NCBI GenBank assembly: GCA_014360995.1
Contig: JACIWL010000013.1
Coordinates: 1-36,677 of the forward strand
Direction: 5' to 3'
From: Candidatus Bipolaricaulota bacterium
GTDB lineage: Bacteria > Bipolaricaulota > Bipolaricaulia > Bipolaricaulales > Bipolaricaulaceae
Length of the DNA: 36,677 nucleotides
Part shown: positions 7,207 to 13,929 of the stretch, in pieces
Layout: every line of letters starts with the position of its first letter
Numbering within the stretch: position 1 is the stretch's first letter
Program-made: the position numbers and the translations under genes
The notes under the pieces: model-generated
The model's input: only the letters and a program-made list of their open reading frames with translations
Database searches by the model: none
What the model was told of the DNA's origin: nothing

Positions 7207-8228
7207 TCCGCCCAGTCTTTTGGGAGGAGGACCACGTGGTCCTCCTCGATCAAACCCGCCTTCCCTGGGAGGAGCGGTGGCTTTGTCTGCGGAGGTGGGA
7301 GGAGGTGGCCGAGGCGATAAGGACGATGAAGGTGAGGGGGGCCCCGGCCATCGGGATCGCCGCCGCTTATGGCCTCGTTTTGGCGGCCCTGCGCCCCAAA
7401 CCAGGTCGGACCCCGGCCGAGGAGTTCCAAGAGGCCCGGGAGGGTCTAGGGAAAACCCGCCCTACCGCGGTGAACCTCTTTTGGGCCCTGGAACGCATGT
7501 CCCGCACCCTTCAGGGTTGCGATATCGAAGAAGAACTTCCGGAAAGGCTCCTTTCCGAGGCCAAGCGCATCCACGAAGAAGATATCGCCGCCAACCTGCG
7601 CATGGGGGAGCTAGGGGCCGAGCTCCTTCCCGAGGGGGTGCGGGTCCTTACCATCTGCAACACCGGGGCCCTGGCCACCGGCGGGCATGGCACGGCCCTG
7701 GGCGTGGTCCGCACCGCCTGGGCCAAGGGAAAACTTAGGATGGTGTATGTCTGCGAGACCCGGCCCGTATTGCAGGGAGCCCGGCTCACGGCCTGGGAGC
7801 TCTTGCGGGAGGGCATCCCCTTCAAGATCCTCGCCGATTTCGCAAGCGGCCTTCTCTTCCGCCGGAGAGAGGTGGACGTGGTCCTCTCTGGCGCTGACCG
7901 GATCGCCAGAAATGGCGATTTTGCTAATAAAGTGGGCACTTACGTTCTTGCCCTACTTGCCCAGCGGCACCGGGTTCCGTTCTACGTGGTTGCCCCCTCC
8001 TCCACCTTCGACCTTGGCCTTTCTTCGGAGGAGGGGATCCCCATCGAGGAGCGGCCGGAGGAGGAGGTATTGCGGCCCTATGGGTTCCCATTGGCTCCGG
8101 AGGGAGCGCGGGCTTGGAACCCCGCCTTCGACCTCACCCCGGGGGAGCTCGTCACCGCCTTTGTCACGGAGAAAGGGGTGATCCGGCCACCCTATGCCCA
8201 CACCATCCCTGAGACCTTTTCGCGTTAA
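7203..8228 (+). CDS. mtnA: MtnA-family aldose-1-phosphate isomerase (methylthioribose-1-phosphate isomerase)
   Basis: A protein of 341 residues, normal for MtnA. The family isomerises 5-methylthioribose 1-phosphate to the ribulose form; close relatives act on 5-deoxyribose 1-phosphate or ribose 1,5-bisphosphate. Visible marks are KVRGAPAIG (43-51), CNTGALATGG with the catalytic Cys152, PVLQGARLTA, and GADRIARNGDFANKVGTY with the catalytic Asp232. The 80-residue Cys-Asp spacing equals that of Bacillus MtnA (Cys160/Asp240). Neighbours are a nucleoside importer upstream (4 bp overlap) and a class II aldolase downstream (35 bp overlap). None of the other universal methionine salvage genes (mtnB, C, D, K) is in the window. 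The substrate could therefore be MTR-1-P from MtnP, or ribose or 5-deoxyribose 1-phosphate from the phosphorylase. The fold assignment is firm; the substrate is not. Confidence 0.9.
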   Translation: MIRPVFWEEDHVVLLDQTRLPWEERWLCLRRWEEVAEAIRTMKVRGAPAIGIAAAYGLVLAALRPKPGRTPAEEFQEAREGLGKTRPTAVNLFWALERMSRTLQGCDIEEELPERLLSEAKRIHEEDIAANLRMGELGAELLPEGVRVLTICNTGALATGGHGTALGVVRTAWAKGKLRMVYVCETRPVLQGARLTAWELLREGIPFKILADFASGLLFRRREVDVVLSGADRIARNGDFANKVGTYVLALLAQRHRVPFYVVAPSSTFDLGLSSEEGIPIEERPEEEVLRPYGFPLAPEGARAWNPAFDLTPGELVTAFVTEKGVIRPPYAHTIPETFSR

Positions 8229-8775
8229 GGTCACCAAGGCTTACCGGACCCTTGGGGAACGTGGCCTCATCACCCATAGCTCTGGAAACGTTTCCTTGCG
8301 CGTCGGGGAGGCAATCCTCATTACGCCCACGGGCATTCCCTATTATTTTCTGCGGCCCGCGCAAATCGTGGTCATCGATAAAGAAGGCGGTGTGCGCGGG
8401 TTTGGCCGGCCTTCCTCGGAGTGGCGGGTGCACGTGGCCGTGTTGCGGGCGCGACCGGAGGTGCGGGCCGTGGTCCATACCCATTCCCCGTACGCTACGG
8501 CCGTGGCTTGCTCTTTACCATCGCTTCCTGTCCTCCACGATGAGGGGCGGATCTTTTTTGGCGGGGAAATCCCGGTGGCGGAGCATGCCCCGCCTGGGAC
8601 CTGGGAGCTGGCCCAACGGGCCGTGGCTGCCCTGGGGAAGGGCCGGGCTATCCTCCTTTCCCGCCACGGAGTTTTGACTGTAGGAAAAACCCTGGACGAG
8701 GCTGTTTTTCTTGCGGAAAAAGTGGAGGAAGCTGCGCAGCTCTTCCTTCTTTCGCGGGATTGGCGCGGCCCTTAG
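8194..8775 (+). CDS. Class II aldolase (FucA/Ald2-like), zinc dependent
   Basis: A 193-residue protein of the L-fuculose-phosphate aldolase/adducin family. Zinc and catalytic residues are in place: Glu76 in SSEWR, His95 and His97 in VVHTHSPYATAV, and His158 in LSRHGVL. SGNVSLR (30-36) and LITPTGIPY (42-50) form the phosphate-binding region. Such enzymes cleave ketose 1-phosphates to dihydroxyacetone phosphate (DHAP) plus an aldehyde. The gene overlaps mtnA by 35 bp. In the bacterial DHAP shunt, an MtnA product (5-methylthioribulose 1-P or 5-deoxyribulose 1-P) is cleaved by exactly this type of aldolase, giving DHAP plus methylthioacetaldehyde or acetaldehyde. MtnB dehydratase is in the same superfamily, but the closest pattern here, especially ITPTGIPY and SSEWR, is that of the aldolases. 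The ATG is preceded by AAAGGGGTGA. Confidence 0.85.
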   Translation: MPTPSLRPFRVKVTKAYRTLGERGLITHSSGNVSLRVGEAILITPTGIPYYFLRPAQIVVIDKEGGVRGFGRPSSEWRVHVAVLRARPEVRAVVHTHSPYATAVACSLPSLPVLHDEGRIFFGGEIPVAEHAPPGTWELAQRAVAALGKGRAILLSRHGVLTVGKTLDEAVFLAEKVEEAAQLFLLSRDWRGP

Positions 8776-8797
8776 CCGCCTTAGAAAGGAGGTTTTT

Positions 8798-9622
8798 GTG
8801 CGAACCGAAGAGATCATGGAACTTGCTCTGCGGATGGCCGGCCTTTCCGCGGTCCCCGCGGATAGCGCCATCCATGTCCCGGGCGAGGAAATTAAGCGGG
8901 TTTTGGTGGGGATCGATCTTGAAGCTCCGGAACTCCTTTGGGCGAAGGAAGAGGGGTTTGACTTAGTGCTTACCCATCATCCGCCCGGAGGCCTTTCCGC
9001 CCTCAATTTTTGGCAGGTCCTTTGGCGACAGGTGGAACTCATGGTGGGCTACGGCGTCCCCGAAGACTTGGCCCAAGCGGCCGCCGCGGAGCTTGTGCGG
9101 GAAAATCGCCTAGTAAACCACGCGCGCAATTACCTGCGCCTTCCCGCCCTTGCCCGCGCCCTTGGCATCGCGTACATGAACATCCACACCCCCTTCGATG
9201 AGATCGGAAGAAGACGCTTGATTCGGGCGGTAGAGGAAGTTCTTGAGGGAGCTACGGTAGGGGAGCTTGTGACCTGTCTGCGCTCGTCTTTCGGGGAGTT
9301 CCGAAACGCCCTCACGGAGATCGAGGTGGTGGTGGGCAATTCCCAAAACCCTGCAGGGAAGGTGGCGGTGATCCACGGGGCGGGCACAAACGGCGGCTAT
9401 CCCGTGGCCAAGGTCCTCTTCGACCACGGGGTGGACACGGTTATCTACATCCACATTCGGCCCCACGAGGCCCACCGCTTGGCCCAAGAATACGGGGGAA
9501 AGGGCAAGAACCTCGTCGTTACCGGACACATCGCCAGCGACTCTTTAGGCATCAACCCATTCTTGGAGGCCTTGCGGGAGCGCGGGCTAGAAGTAGTTCC
9601 CTTCGACCTCGTTTTGCCATGA
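8798..9622 (+). CDS. Nif3-like dinuclear metal-centre protein
   Basis: A 274-residue member of the NIF3/YbgI/YqfO family, often labelled GTP cyclohydrolase I type 2 homologue; its biochemical role is unsettled. Metal-site motifs are VLTHHPPGG near residue 55, NIHTPFDE (His, Asp), the central VAVIHGAGTNGG and the late VTGHIASDSLG. An open frame runs 87 bp further upstream into the aldolase, but that part is basic and unlike the family. GTG 8798 sits 5 nt after AAAGGAGG, so it is chosen. The gap from the aldolase stop is 22 bp, and the stop overlaps the next gene by 4 bp. Why it belongs in this operon is not evident; a role in handling a reactive metabolite is only speculation. Confidence 0.85.
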   Translation: MRTEEIMELALRMAGLSAVPADSAIHVPGEEIKRVLVGIDLEAPELLWAKEEGFDLVLTHHPPGGLSALNFWQVLWRQVELMVGYGVPEDLAQAAAAELVRENRLVNHARNYLRLPALARALGIAYMNIHTPFDEIGRRRLIRAVEEVLEGATVGELVTCLRSSFGEFRNALTEIEVVVGNSQNPAGKVAVIHGAGTNGGYPVAKVLFDHGVDTVIYIHIRPHEAHRLAQEYGGKGKNLVVTGHIASDSLGINPFLEALRERGLEVVPFDLVLP

Positions 9623-10746
9623 TCCGCGCGAATTTGTGGTTCCTCAAAACCTACCCGGATCTATGGAAGCTTTTTTGGTCCAATGTTCTTTGGAGCTGTG
9701 GGTCCAGTTTGTACTTCTTTGTGTGGCCGAACTACGTGCGGGATCTGGGCGGTGGCCCCCAGGAGATCGGTTATCTCACGGGCCTCATGTACGGAGTGAT
9801 GGCCCTGACCCTTCTTCCCGGAGGGTGGCTTGCCGATCGGTTTGATCGTAGGCGGCTTATGCTGGCGAATTGGGCGTTGGCGGCATTGGCCCCGCTTTTC
9901 TATGCTCGGGCCCGCACCTGGCCGGAGCTCATCCCCGGCGTTTTCCTCTACGCCCTCTTCTTCGGCTGGCCGGCCATGGAAGCCTACGTGGCCGATGCGG
10001 TCCCCCCGGAAAGTCTTGGCCGGGCCTTCGTCCTCACCAACTCCGGCTACGCCCTGGGGGCAATAATCCCCCCTCTTTTAGGGGCAGCCCTGTGGAAATT
10101 CCTGGGCATGCGCGGGCTTTTTCTCCTTTCCTTTTTGGCCTTCGCCTCATCCACCACCCTCATCGGCCTTATGCGCCCCCAAAGGCCTTCCTATGTTCGG
10201 GCGGACCGTTCGCCAGAACCCCTAAATCGAGGGCTTTTGCTTTGGCTTTTTATCTTCACCCTTACCTCTGCGGCCAGCGCTGGGGCCCGCCCCTTCCTCG
10301 CCCCATTTCTGGAGGACGTCTTCCGCCTCGGCCGCGCCTTCATTTTAGCCTGTGGCTCCCTTTTGGCCTTGGGCGAATTCCTTTTGGCCTGGCCCCTTGG
10401 GCATGAAAGCGAGCGGAGCCGCACCCGGGCCATCTTCACGGCCCTTGGGCTTTGCGCGTTGGGCTCGGGTTTGTTTCTCCTTCCCTACGGCTTCATTCCC
10501 GGCCTTTTCCTCATGGGGGGCGATCGTGTGGTCTACTCCCTTTTGCGCTCGGTGATCGGCGCGCAGGTCCGGGTGGGCCGGGGAAAGATCTTCGCCAGCA
10601 CCCAGGTCCTCGCCACCGGGGCCGAGGCCTTGGCGCCCCTGGCCACCGGGTGGCTTTATTCCCTCAATCCCCACGGCCCGCTCATGCTTTTCCGCTTCGT
10701 GTTCACGGGATTTGCCGTCTTCCTTCTTCTTAGACGAGCTCGGTAG
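9619..10746 (+). CDS. Major facilitator superfamily (MFS) transporter
   Basis: A 375-residue polytopic membrane protein. The loop after TM2-3 reads GGWLADRFDRRRLML, the MFS signature (G-x3-D-R-x-G-R-R type) at about residues 70-84. The rest alternates hydrophobic helices with short basic loops, about 11-12 in all. The substrate is unknown. It overlaps Nif3 by 4 bp and precedes the lipoyl gene by 22 bp. It could export an aldehyde or alcohol by-product of the aldolase, or move a lipoate precursor for the genes that follow, but the sequence supports neither. Confidence 0.85.
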   Translation: MIRANLWFLKTYPDLWKLFWSNVLWSCGSSLYFFVWPNYVRDLGGGPQEIGYLTGLMYGVMALTLLPGGWLADRFDRRRLMLANWALAALAPLFYARARTWPELIPGVFLYALFFGWPAMEAYVADAVPPESLGRAFVLTNSGYALGAIIPPLLGAALWKFLGMRGLFLLSFLAFASSTTLIGLMRPQRPSYVRADRSPEPLNRGLLLWLFIFTLTSAASAGARPFLAPFLEDVFRLGRAFILACGSLLALGEFLLAWPLGHESERSRTRAIFTALGLCALGSGLFLLPYGFIPGLFLMGGDRVVYSLLRSVIGAQVRVGRGKIFASTQVLATGAEALAPLATGWLYSLNPHGPLMLFRFVFTGFAVFLLLRRAR

Positions 10747-10768
10747 AATGGGATTGAAAGGAGGACAT

Positions 10769-10996
10769 GTGGATCTTGTCGTTCCCGATCTGGGCGAGGT
10801 GGAGGCTGTGACCATCGTGCGTTGGCTTAGGGCCGAAGGGGAGGAAGTGGAGGCCGGCGAGGCCGTAGCCGAGGTGGAGGCGGAGAAGGCGGTGTTCGTG
10901 ATCGAGGCCCCGGTGGCCGGAACGTTGCGGAATAGAAAACCCGAGGGGACGAAGGTCCGCCCTGGCGAGGCCATCGCCGTCATCCAACCCGGATGA
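10769..10996 (+). CDS. Free-standing lipoyl (biotinyl-lipoyl) carrier domain protein
   Basis: About 75 residues forming a single lipoyl domain: VDLVVPDLGEVEAVTIVRWL (strand and loop), EGEEVEAGEAVAEVEAEKAV with the modifiable Lys in the EAEKAV turn (DKA in most E2s), and IEAPVAGTL...EGTKVRPGEAIAVI. It is nearly the exact size of one E2 lipoyl domain, with no peripheral-subunit-binding or acyltransferase domain. GTG 10769 is 4 nt after AAAGGAGG. An in-frame ATG at 10748 would add seven residues. The stop overlaps lipB by 4 bp, and lipA and lplA follow, so it is the obvious substrate for these lipoylation enzymes. No E1, E2 or E3 gene is nearby. It may be a mobile carrier for a separate complex, or an assembly intermediate that hands lipoyl groups on. 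Confidence 0.85.
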   Translation: MDLVVPDLGEVEAVTIVRWLRAEGEEVEAGEAVAEVEAEKAVFVIEAPVAGTLRNRKPEGTKVRPGEAIAVIQPG

Positions 10997-11682
10997 AGAC
11001 CGTATTAGTTCTGCGCCTGGGCCGTGCTCCGTACGGCCCAGTCCTAGCGTGGCAGCGTCGCCTTCATCGCTTGCGGCGGGAAGAAAAAATCCCCAACATC
11101 CTCCTTTCCCTCGAGCATGAGCCAGTGGTGACCTTGGGGAGAAGCGCAAAAACGGCGGATTTACTTTTGAGCGAGGAGGAGCGGGAAAGGCTTGGGGTGG
11201 AGGTCTACCTCATCGAGCGGGGTGGGGCCGCCACCTATCACGGTCCTGGGCAATTAGTGCTTTATCCCATCCTTAATCTGCGAACGTTAGGTCTCAGCTT
11301 AAGGCAATATGTAGAGGGGCTAGAGAAGGTGATGATCCGCGTGGGAAAGGCCTTGGGGGTGGAACTTTTTCGCCGGCCGGGATATCCCGGGGCTTGGCAT
11401 GAGCTTGGAAAGGTGGGGTTTGTGGGGGTGCATGTGCAGGGCTGGGTTAGCTTCCATGGGCTAGCCCTGAACGTGAACCTTAATCCCAACGGCTTCCAGT
11501 GGATCGTGCCCTGCGGCATGGCCGATCTTTCCGTGGTATCCTTGTCTGATCTTTTGGGCCGTCCAGTGGAGGTGAAGGAGGTCGAGCCCCTCGCCCTGGC
11601 CGCCTTTTCTGAGGTGTTCGGGGTGGATCTAGTGGAGCTAAGCGGGAAAGAGATACGGACATGGCTAAACCAGCTTGGCTGA
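10993..11682 (+). CDS. lipB: Octanoyl-[acyl carrier protein]:protein N-octanoyltransferase
   Basis: A 229-residue LipB, the first enzyme of de novo lipoylation; it moves octanoate from acyl carrier protein to the lysine of a lipoyl domain. Motifs are EHEPVVTLGR (41-50), ERGGAATYHGPGQLVLYPI (75-93), the catalytic Lys140 in ELGKVGFVGV and the catalytic Cys174 in WIVPCGMAD. The spacing matches characterised LipB (Lys/Cys pair 34 apart). The ATG overlaps the lipoyl gene stop (ATGA), and the 3' end overlaps lipA by 22 bp. This order, carrier then transferase then synthase, follows the reaction sequence. Confidence 0.95.
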   Translation: MKTVLVLRLGRAPYGPVLAWQRRLHRLRREEKIPNILLSLEHEPVVTLGRSAKTADLLLSEEERERLGVEVYLIERGGAATYHGPGQLVLYPILNLRTLGLSLRQYVEGLEKVMIRVGKALGVELFRRPGYPGAWHELGKVGFVGVHVQGWVSFHGLALNVNLNPNGFQWIVPCGMADLSVVSLSDLLGRPVEVKEVEPLALAAFSEVFGVDLVELSGKEIRTWLNQLG

Positions 11683-12536
11683 GGGTGGAGATAGGGCCAG
11701 ATCGTGCCGGCTACGAGAGGGTGTGCGCGGTTTTGCGCGAAGAGGGTCTACATACAGTGTGCGAAAGCGCCCACTGCCCAAACCTCCCCACCTGCTTTGG
11801 CGCGGGAACGGCTACGTTCATGATCCTTGGCGATATTTGCACCCGCGCGTGCCGGTTCTGCGCGGTAAACCACGGAAACCCCCGCCCTCCCGACCCCACG
11901 GAGCCCAAGCGTCTGGCCCAGGCGGTAAAAAAGCTTGGGCTGCGCTACGCCGTCCTCACCTCGGTGGACCGCGACGATCTTCCCGATGGTGGAGCTTCCC
12001 ATTTTGCCGCGTGCATCCGGGCGATAAAGGAGGCCGCGCCGGAAACCAAGGTTGAGGCCCTTATCCCCGACTTTTCCGGGGAAAAAGAGGCGTTAAAAGC
12101 GGTGGTGAAAGCTGGCCCGGACGTGGTGGGGCACAACTTGGAGACGGTGCGGAGGCTTTCGCCCTTGGTGCGGGACCGGCGCGCAGGTTACGACCTTTCT
12201 TTGGCCGTCTTGCGGACCTTAAAAGCCCTTAAGCCCGAGCTTCTCACGAAATCCTCTCTCCTTTTGGGCCTGGGAGAGGAGGAGGCGGAGGTGGAGGAAG
12301 CCCTTTGGGATTTGCGTCAAGCCGGCGTGGATATCGTTGTTTTGGGCCAATATCTTCGGCCCACGCCGCGCCAGCTTCCAGTGGGGCGATACGTGCCGCC
12401 TTCGGAGTTCTCCGCCTGGGCAGAGCGGGCAAGAAAAATGGGTTTTCGCGCCGTGGTAGCCGAGCCTTTGGCGCGCACTTCCTTCCGGGCGGCCGAGGTC
12501 TATCGGGAGCTTCTATGCGCGTCCTCCTCGACCTAG
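11661..12536 (+). CDS. lipA: Lipoyl synthase (radical SAM)
   Basis: A 291-residue LipA, the usual length. It carries both iron-sulfur clusters of the family: the auxiliary cluster CX4CX5C at Cys34, Cys39, Cys45, and the radical-SAM CX3CX2C at Cys60, Cys64, Cys67 (ICTRACRFC). VNHGNP and VLTSVDRDDLPDGGA follow. Near the C-terminus the RSSY serine motif appears as RTSF, keeping the Ser that ligates the auxiliary cluster. The enzyme inserts two sulfurs into octanoyl groups placed by LipB. Start ATG 11661 lies within lipB; the end overlaps lplA by 22 bp. Confidence 0.96.
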   Translation: MAKPAWLRVEIGPDRAGYERVCAVLREEGLHTVCESAHCPNLPTCFGAGTATFMILGDICTRACRFCAVNHGNPRPPDPTEPKRLAQAVKKLGLRYAVLTSVDRDDLPDGGASHFAACIRAIKEAAPETKVEALIPDFSGEKEALKAVVKAGPDVVGHNLETVRRLSPLVRDRRAGYDLSLAVLRTLKALKPELLTKSSLLLGLGEEEAEVEEALWDLRQAGVDIVVLGQYLRPTPRQLPVGRYVPPSEFSAWAERARKMGFRAVVAEPLARTSFRAAEVYRELLCASSST

Positions 12537-13222
12537 CCTTCCGCGATCCCGCCCTGAATTTGGCCCTGGAGGAGGCCATTTTGGAGGGGGTGCGGCGGGA
12601 GCTCGTGCCTCCCACCCTCCGCATTTGGCGGAATCCCCGCTGTGTGGTGGTGGGGCGGGGACAAAAGCCGGAGGAGGAGGTGGATTTGGAGCTGGCCAGG
12701 CGCTGGCGAATCCGCGTGGTGGTGCGGCCCTCCGGAGGGGGCACGGTCTATCACCACCCCCACAACCTCCTTTTCTCCCTGTTCTTGCCCCTCACGGGGA
12801 AGTGGCGGTCGGTGAAGGAGTCCCAAGAGGAGCTTACGGGTTTGTTGGCCGAGGCCCTGCGGCGCCGGCTTGGCCTTCCCGTGGAAACGAAGGACGGAGG
12901 GCTTTTCGTGGAGGGGCGAAAGATTTCCGGCTCGGCCCAACTCCGAAGGGGCGCCCTCCTCCATCACGGGACGCTTCTTCTCTCCCCGGATGTGATCCCC
13001 ATGGAGAAAGTTTTGCGGGCCCTTCAGCCCGGATATGCGCCAAGCGGGGTGCCCTCGCGGCCGGCGCCGGTGGCGGATCTTTCCACGCTTTTGGGCCGGG
13101 ACGTTTCCCTGGAGGAGGGGGTGCGGCTAGTTCTTTCCGCGTTTCGGCCGCTTGGGGCGCTGCGGCCGGCCCCGCTTTCCCTCCGGGAATGGGCTTTGGC
13201 CGACCAGATCTTGGCCCGGTGA
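12515..13222 (+). CDS. Lipoate-protein ligase A family protein (LplA/LipM type, no C-terminal domain)
   Basis: A 235-residue biotinyl/lipoyl ligase-fold protein. Marks are RPSGGGTVYHHP (71-82; lipoate-binding loop RRxSGGGTVYHD in relatives), NLLFSLFLP and EGRKISGSAQ with the active Lys136. It is shorter than LplA from E. coli (about 337) because the C-terminal accessory domain is absent. Ligases lacking that domain often need a separate partner, or act as octanoyl or lipoyl transferases (LipM, LipL). The frame extends 210 bp upstream inside lipA, but family similarity begins at the MRVLLDLAFRDPALNLALEE stretch, and ATG 12515 has GGGAG before it. The stop overlaps the next gene by 4 bp. Having lipB and a ligase together suggests both synthesis and scavenging or relay of lipoyl groups. 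Confidence 0.88.
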   Translation: MRVLLDLAFRDPALNLALEEAILEGVRRELVPPTLRIWRNPRCVVVGRGQKPEEEVDLELARRWRIRVVVRPSGGGTVYHHPHNLLFSLFLPLTGKWRSVKESQEELTGLLAEALRRRLGLPVETKDGGLFVEGRKISGSAQLRRGALLHHGTLLLSPDVIPMEKVLRALQPGYAPSGVPSRPAPVADLSTLLGRDVSLEEGVRLVLSAFRPLGALRPAPLSLREWALADQILAR

Positions 13223-13767
13223 GGCCCCCAACCCCTAGGGACCTTCAAGTTTTGGCCTGGCAACTTGGCCGACCTCCCCGCGCCGTCTTGGCCGTACAGC
13301 CTTGCCCCTACGGCTTTCCCCAGGTGATCTTGAACCATCCACTCCTCCCTTCCGCGGAACCTCAAGGGGACTTTGAACCTATGCCCACCATCTTTTGGCT
13401 CACCTGCCCTTTTTTGGTGGAGGAGATCTCCAAGCTGGAGTCTGCCGATGCGGTCAAACGATATGAAAGGATGATCCTTGCGGACGAGAAACTTGCCGAG
13501 GCCTATGCCCAAGCCCATGAAGCTTACAAAAAAGAGCGCCTTTCCCTTCTTTTGCCAAAGGAGCTGGAGTTGGTGCGTGAAAAGGGGTTGACCTCGCTTT
13601 TGCATACGGGGATCGCTGGGGTCTCCAATCCCCGGCGGGTGAAATGTTTGCACGCCCAGCTCGCCCACTTCTTGGCCGGCCGGGAAAACCCCGTCGGCCA
13701 AAGGGTTTCTCAAGAACTTCCGGCCCTCTTTTGTCCCGATTCCCGCTGCGCTAACGCCCTTTCCTAA
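13219..13767 (+). CDS. DUF501 family protein
   Basis: A 182-residue protein of unknown function. It contains PTIFWLTCPFLVEEISKLES (the WLTCP signature with a conserved Cys) and the C-terminal KCLHAQLAHFLAGRENPVG, the H-x3-H-x-L-x3-NPVG pattern I recognise from DUF501. In actinobacteria such proteins often lie near eno, divIC and ppx genes; here it closes the lipoate cluster. The frame is open far upstream inside lplA, but GTG 13219 overlaps the lplA stop as GTGA and gives the proper N-terminus (PRDLQVLAWQLGRPPRAVLAV). It is the last gene before a plus-strand terminator. Confidence 0.8.
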   Translation: MRPPTPRDLQVLAWQLGRPPRAVLAVQPCPYGFPQVILNHPLLPSAEPQGDFEPMPTIFWLTCPFLVEEISKLESADAVKRYERMILADEKLAEAYAQAHEAYKKERLSLLLPKELELVREKGLTSLLHTGIAGVSNPRRVKCLHAQLAHFLAGRENPVGQRVSQELPALFCPDSRCANALS

Positions 13768-13814
13768 GAGCCATCTTCGCTACGCTAGCGGAGGATAGTC
13801 TCTGGCCCATTAAT

Positions 13815-13835
13815 CCGTTTGGGAGACGGTTTTTT
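13815..13835 (+). terminator. Intrinsic terminator of the long plus-strand gene train
   Basis: CCGTTT (13815-13820), a GGG loop and AGACGG (13824-13829) pair over six positions with one G-T. TTTTTT follows at 13830-13835. It lies 48 bp after the DUF501 stop. No clear terminator occurs between 244 and this point, so the 13.5 kb train may be one transcriptional unit with internal promoters possible. Confidence 0.7.
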
Positions 13836-13859
13836 CGACCTGGCGGGTGCCCTGTGGTG

Positions 13860-13903
13860 CAAAATCAAAGCCGCTGGGGGTGTGAGGTTTATCCCCCAAC
13901 GGC
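13860..13903 (-). terminator. Terminator of the minus-strand VWA/RTX gene
   Basis: GCCGCTGGGGG (13870-13880) and CCCCCAACGGC (13893-13903) form an 11-pair stem, with one C-A mismatch, around a 12 nt loop. Read leftward on the minus strand it is followed by TTTGATTTTG, a broken U-tract. It is 26 bp past the stop of the 13930-16011 gene. Confidence 0.65.
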
Positions 13904-13929
13904 TCTCAAGGGGACCAAAGAGGTCTTGT

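Noticed and set aside
244-8775. The archaeal AMP-phosphorylase/RuBisCO nucleoside pathway as explanation of the cluster
   Set aside because: No AMP phosphorylase, ribose-1-phosphate kinase or RuBisCO gene is present. The aldolase directly after mtnA points to cleavage and not carboxylation.
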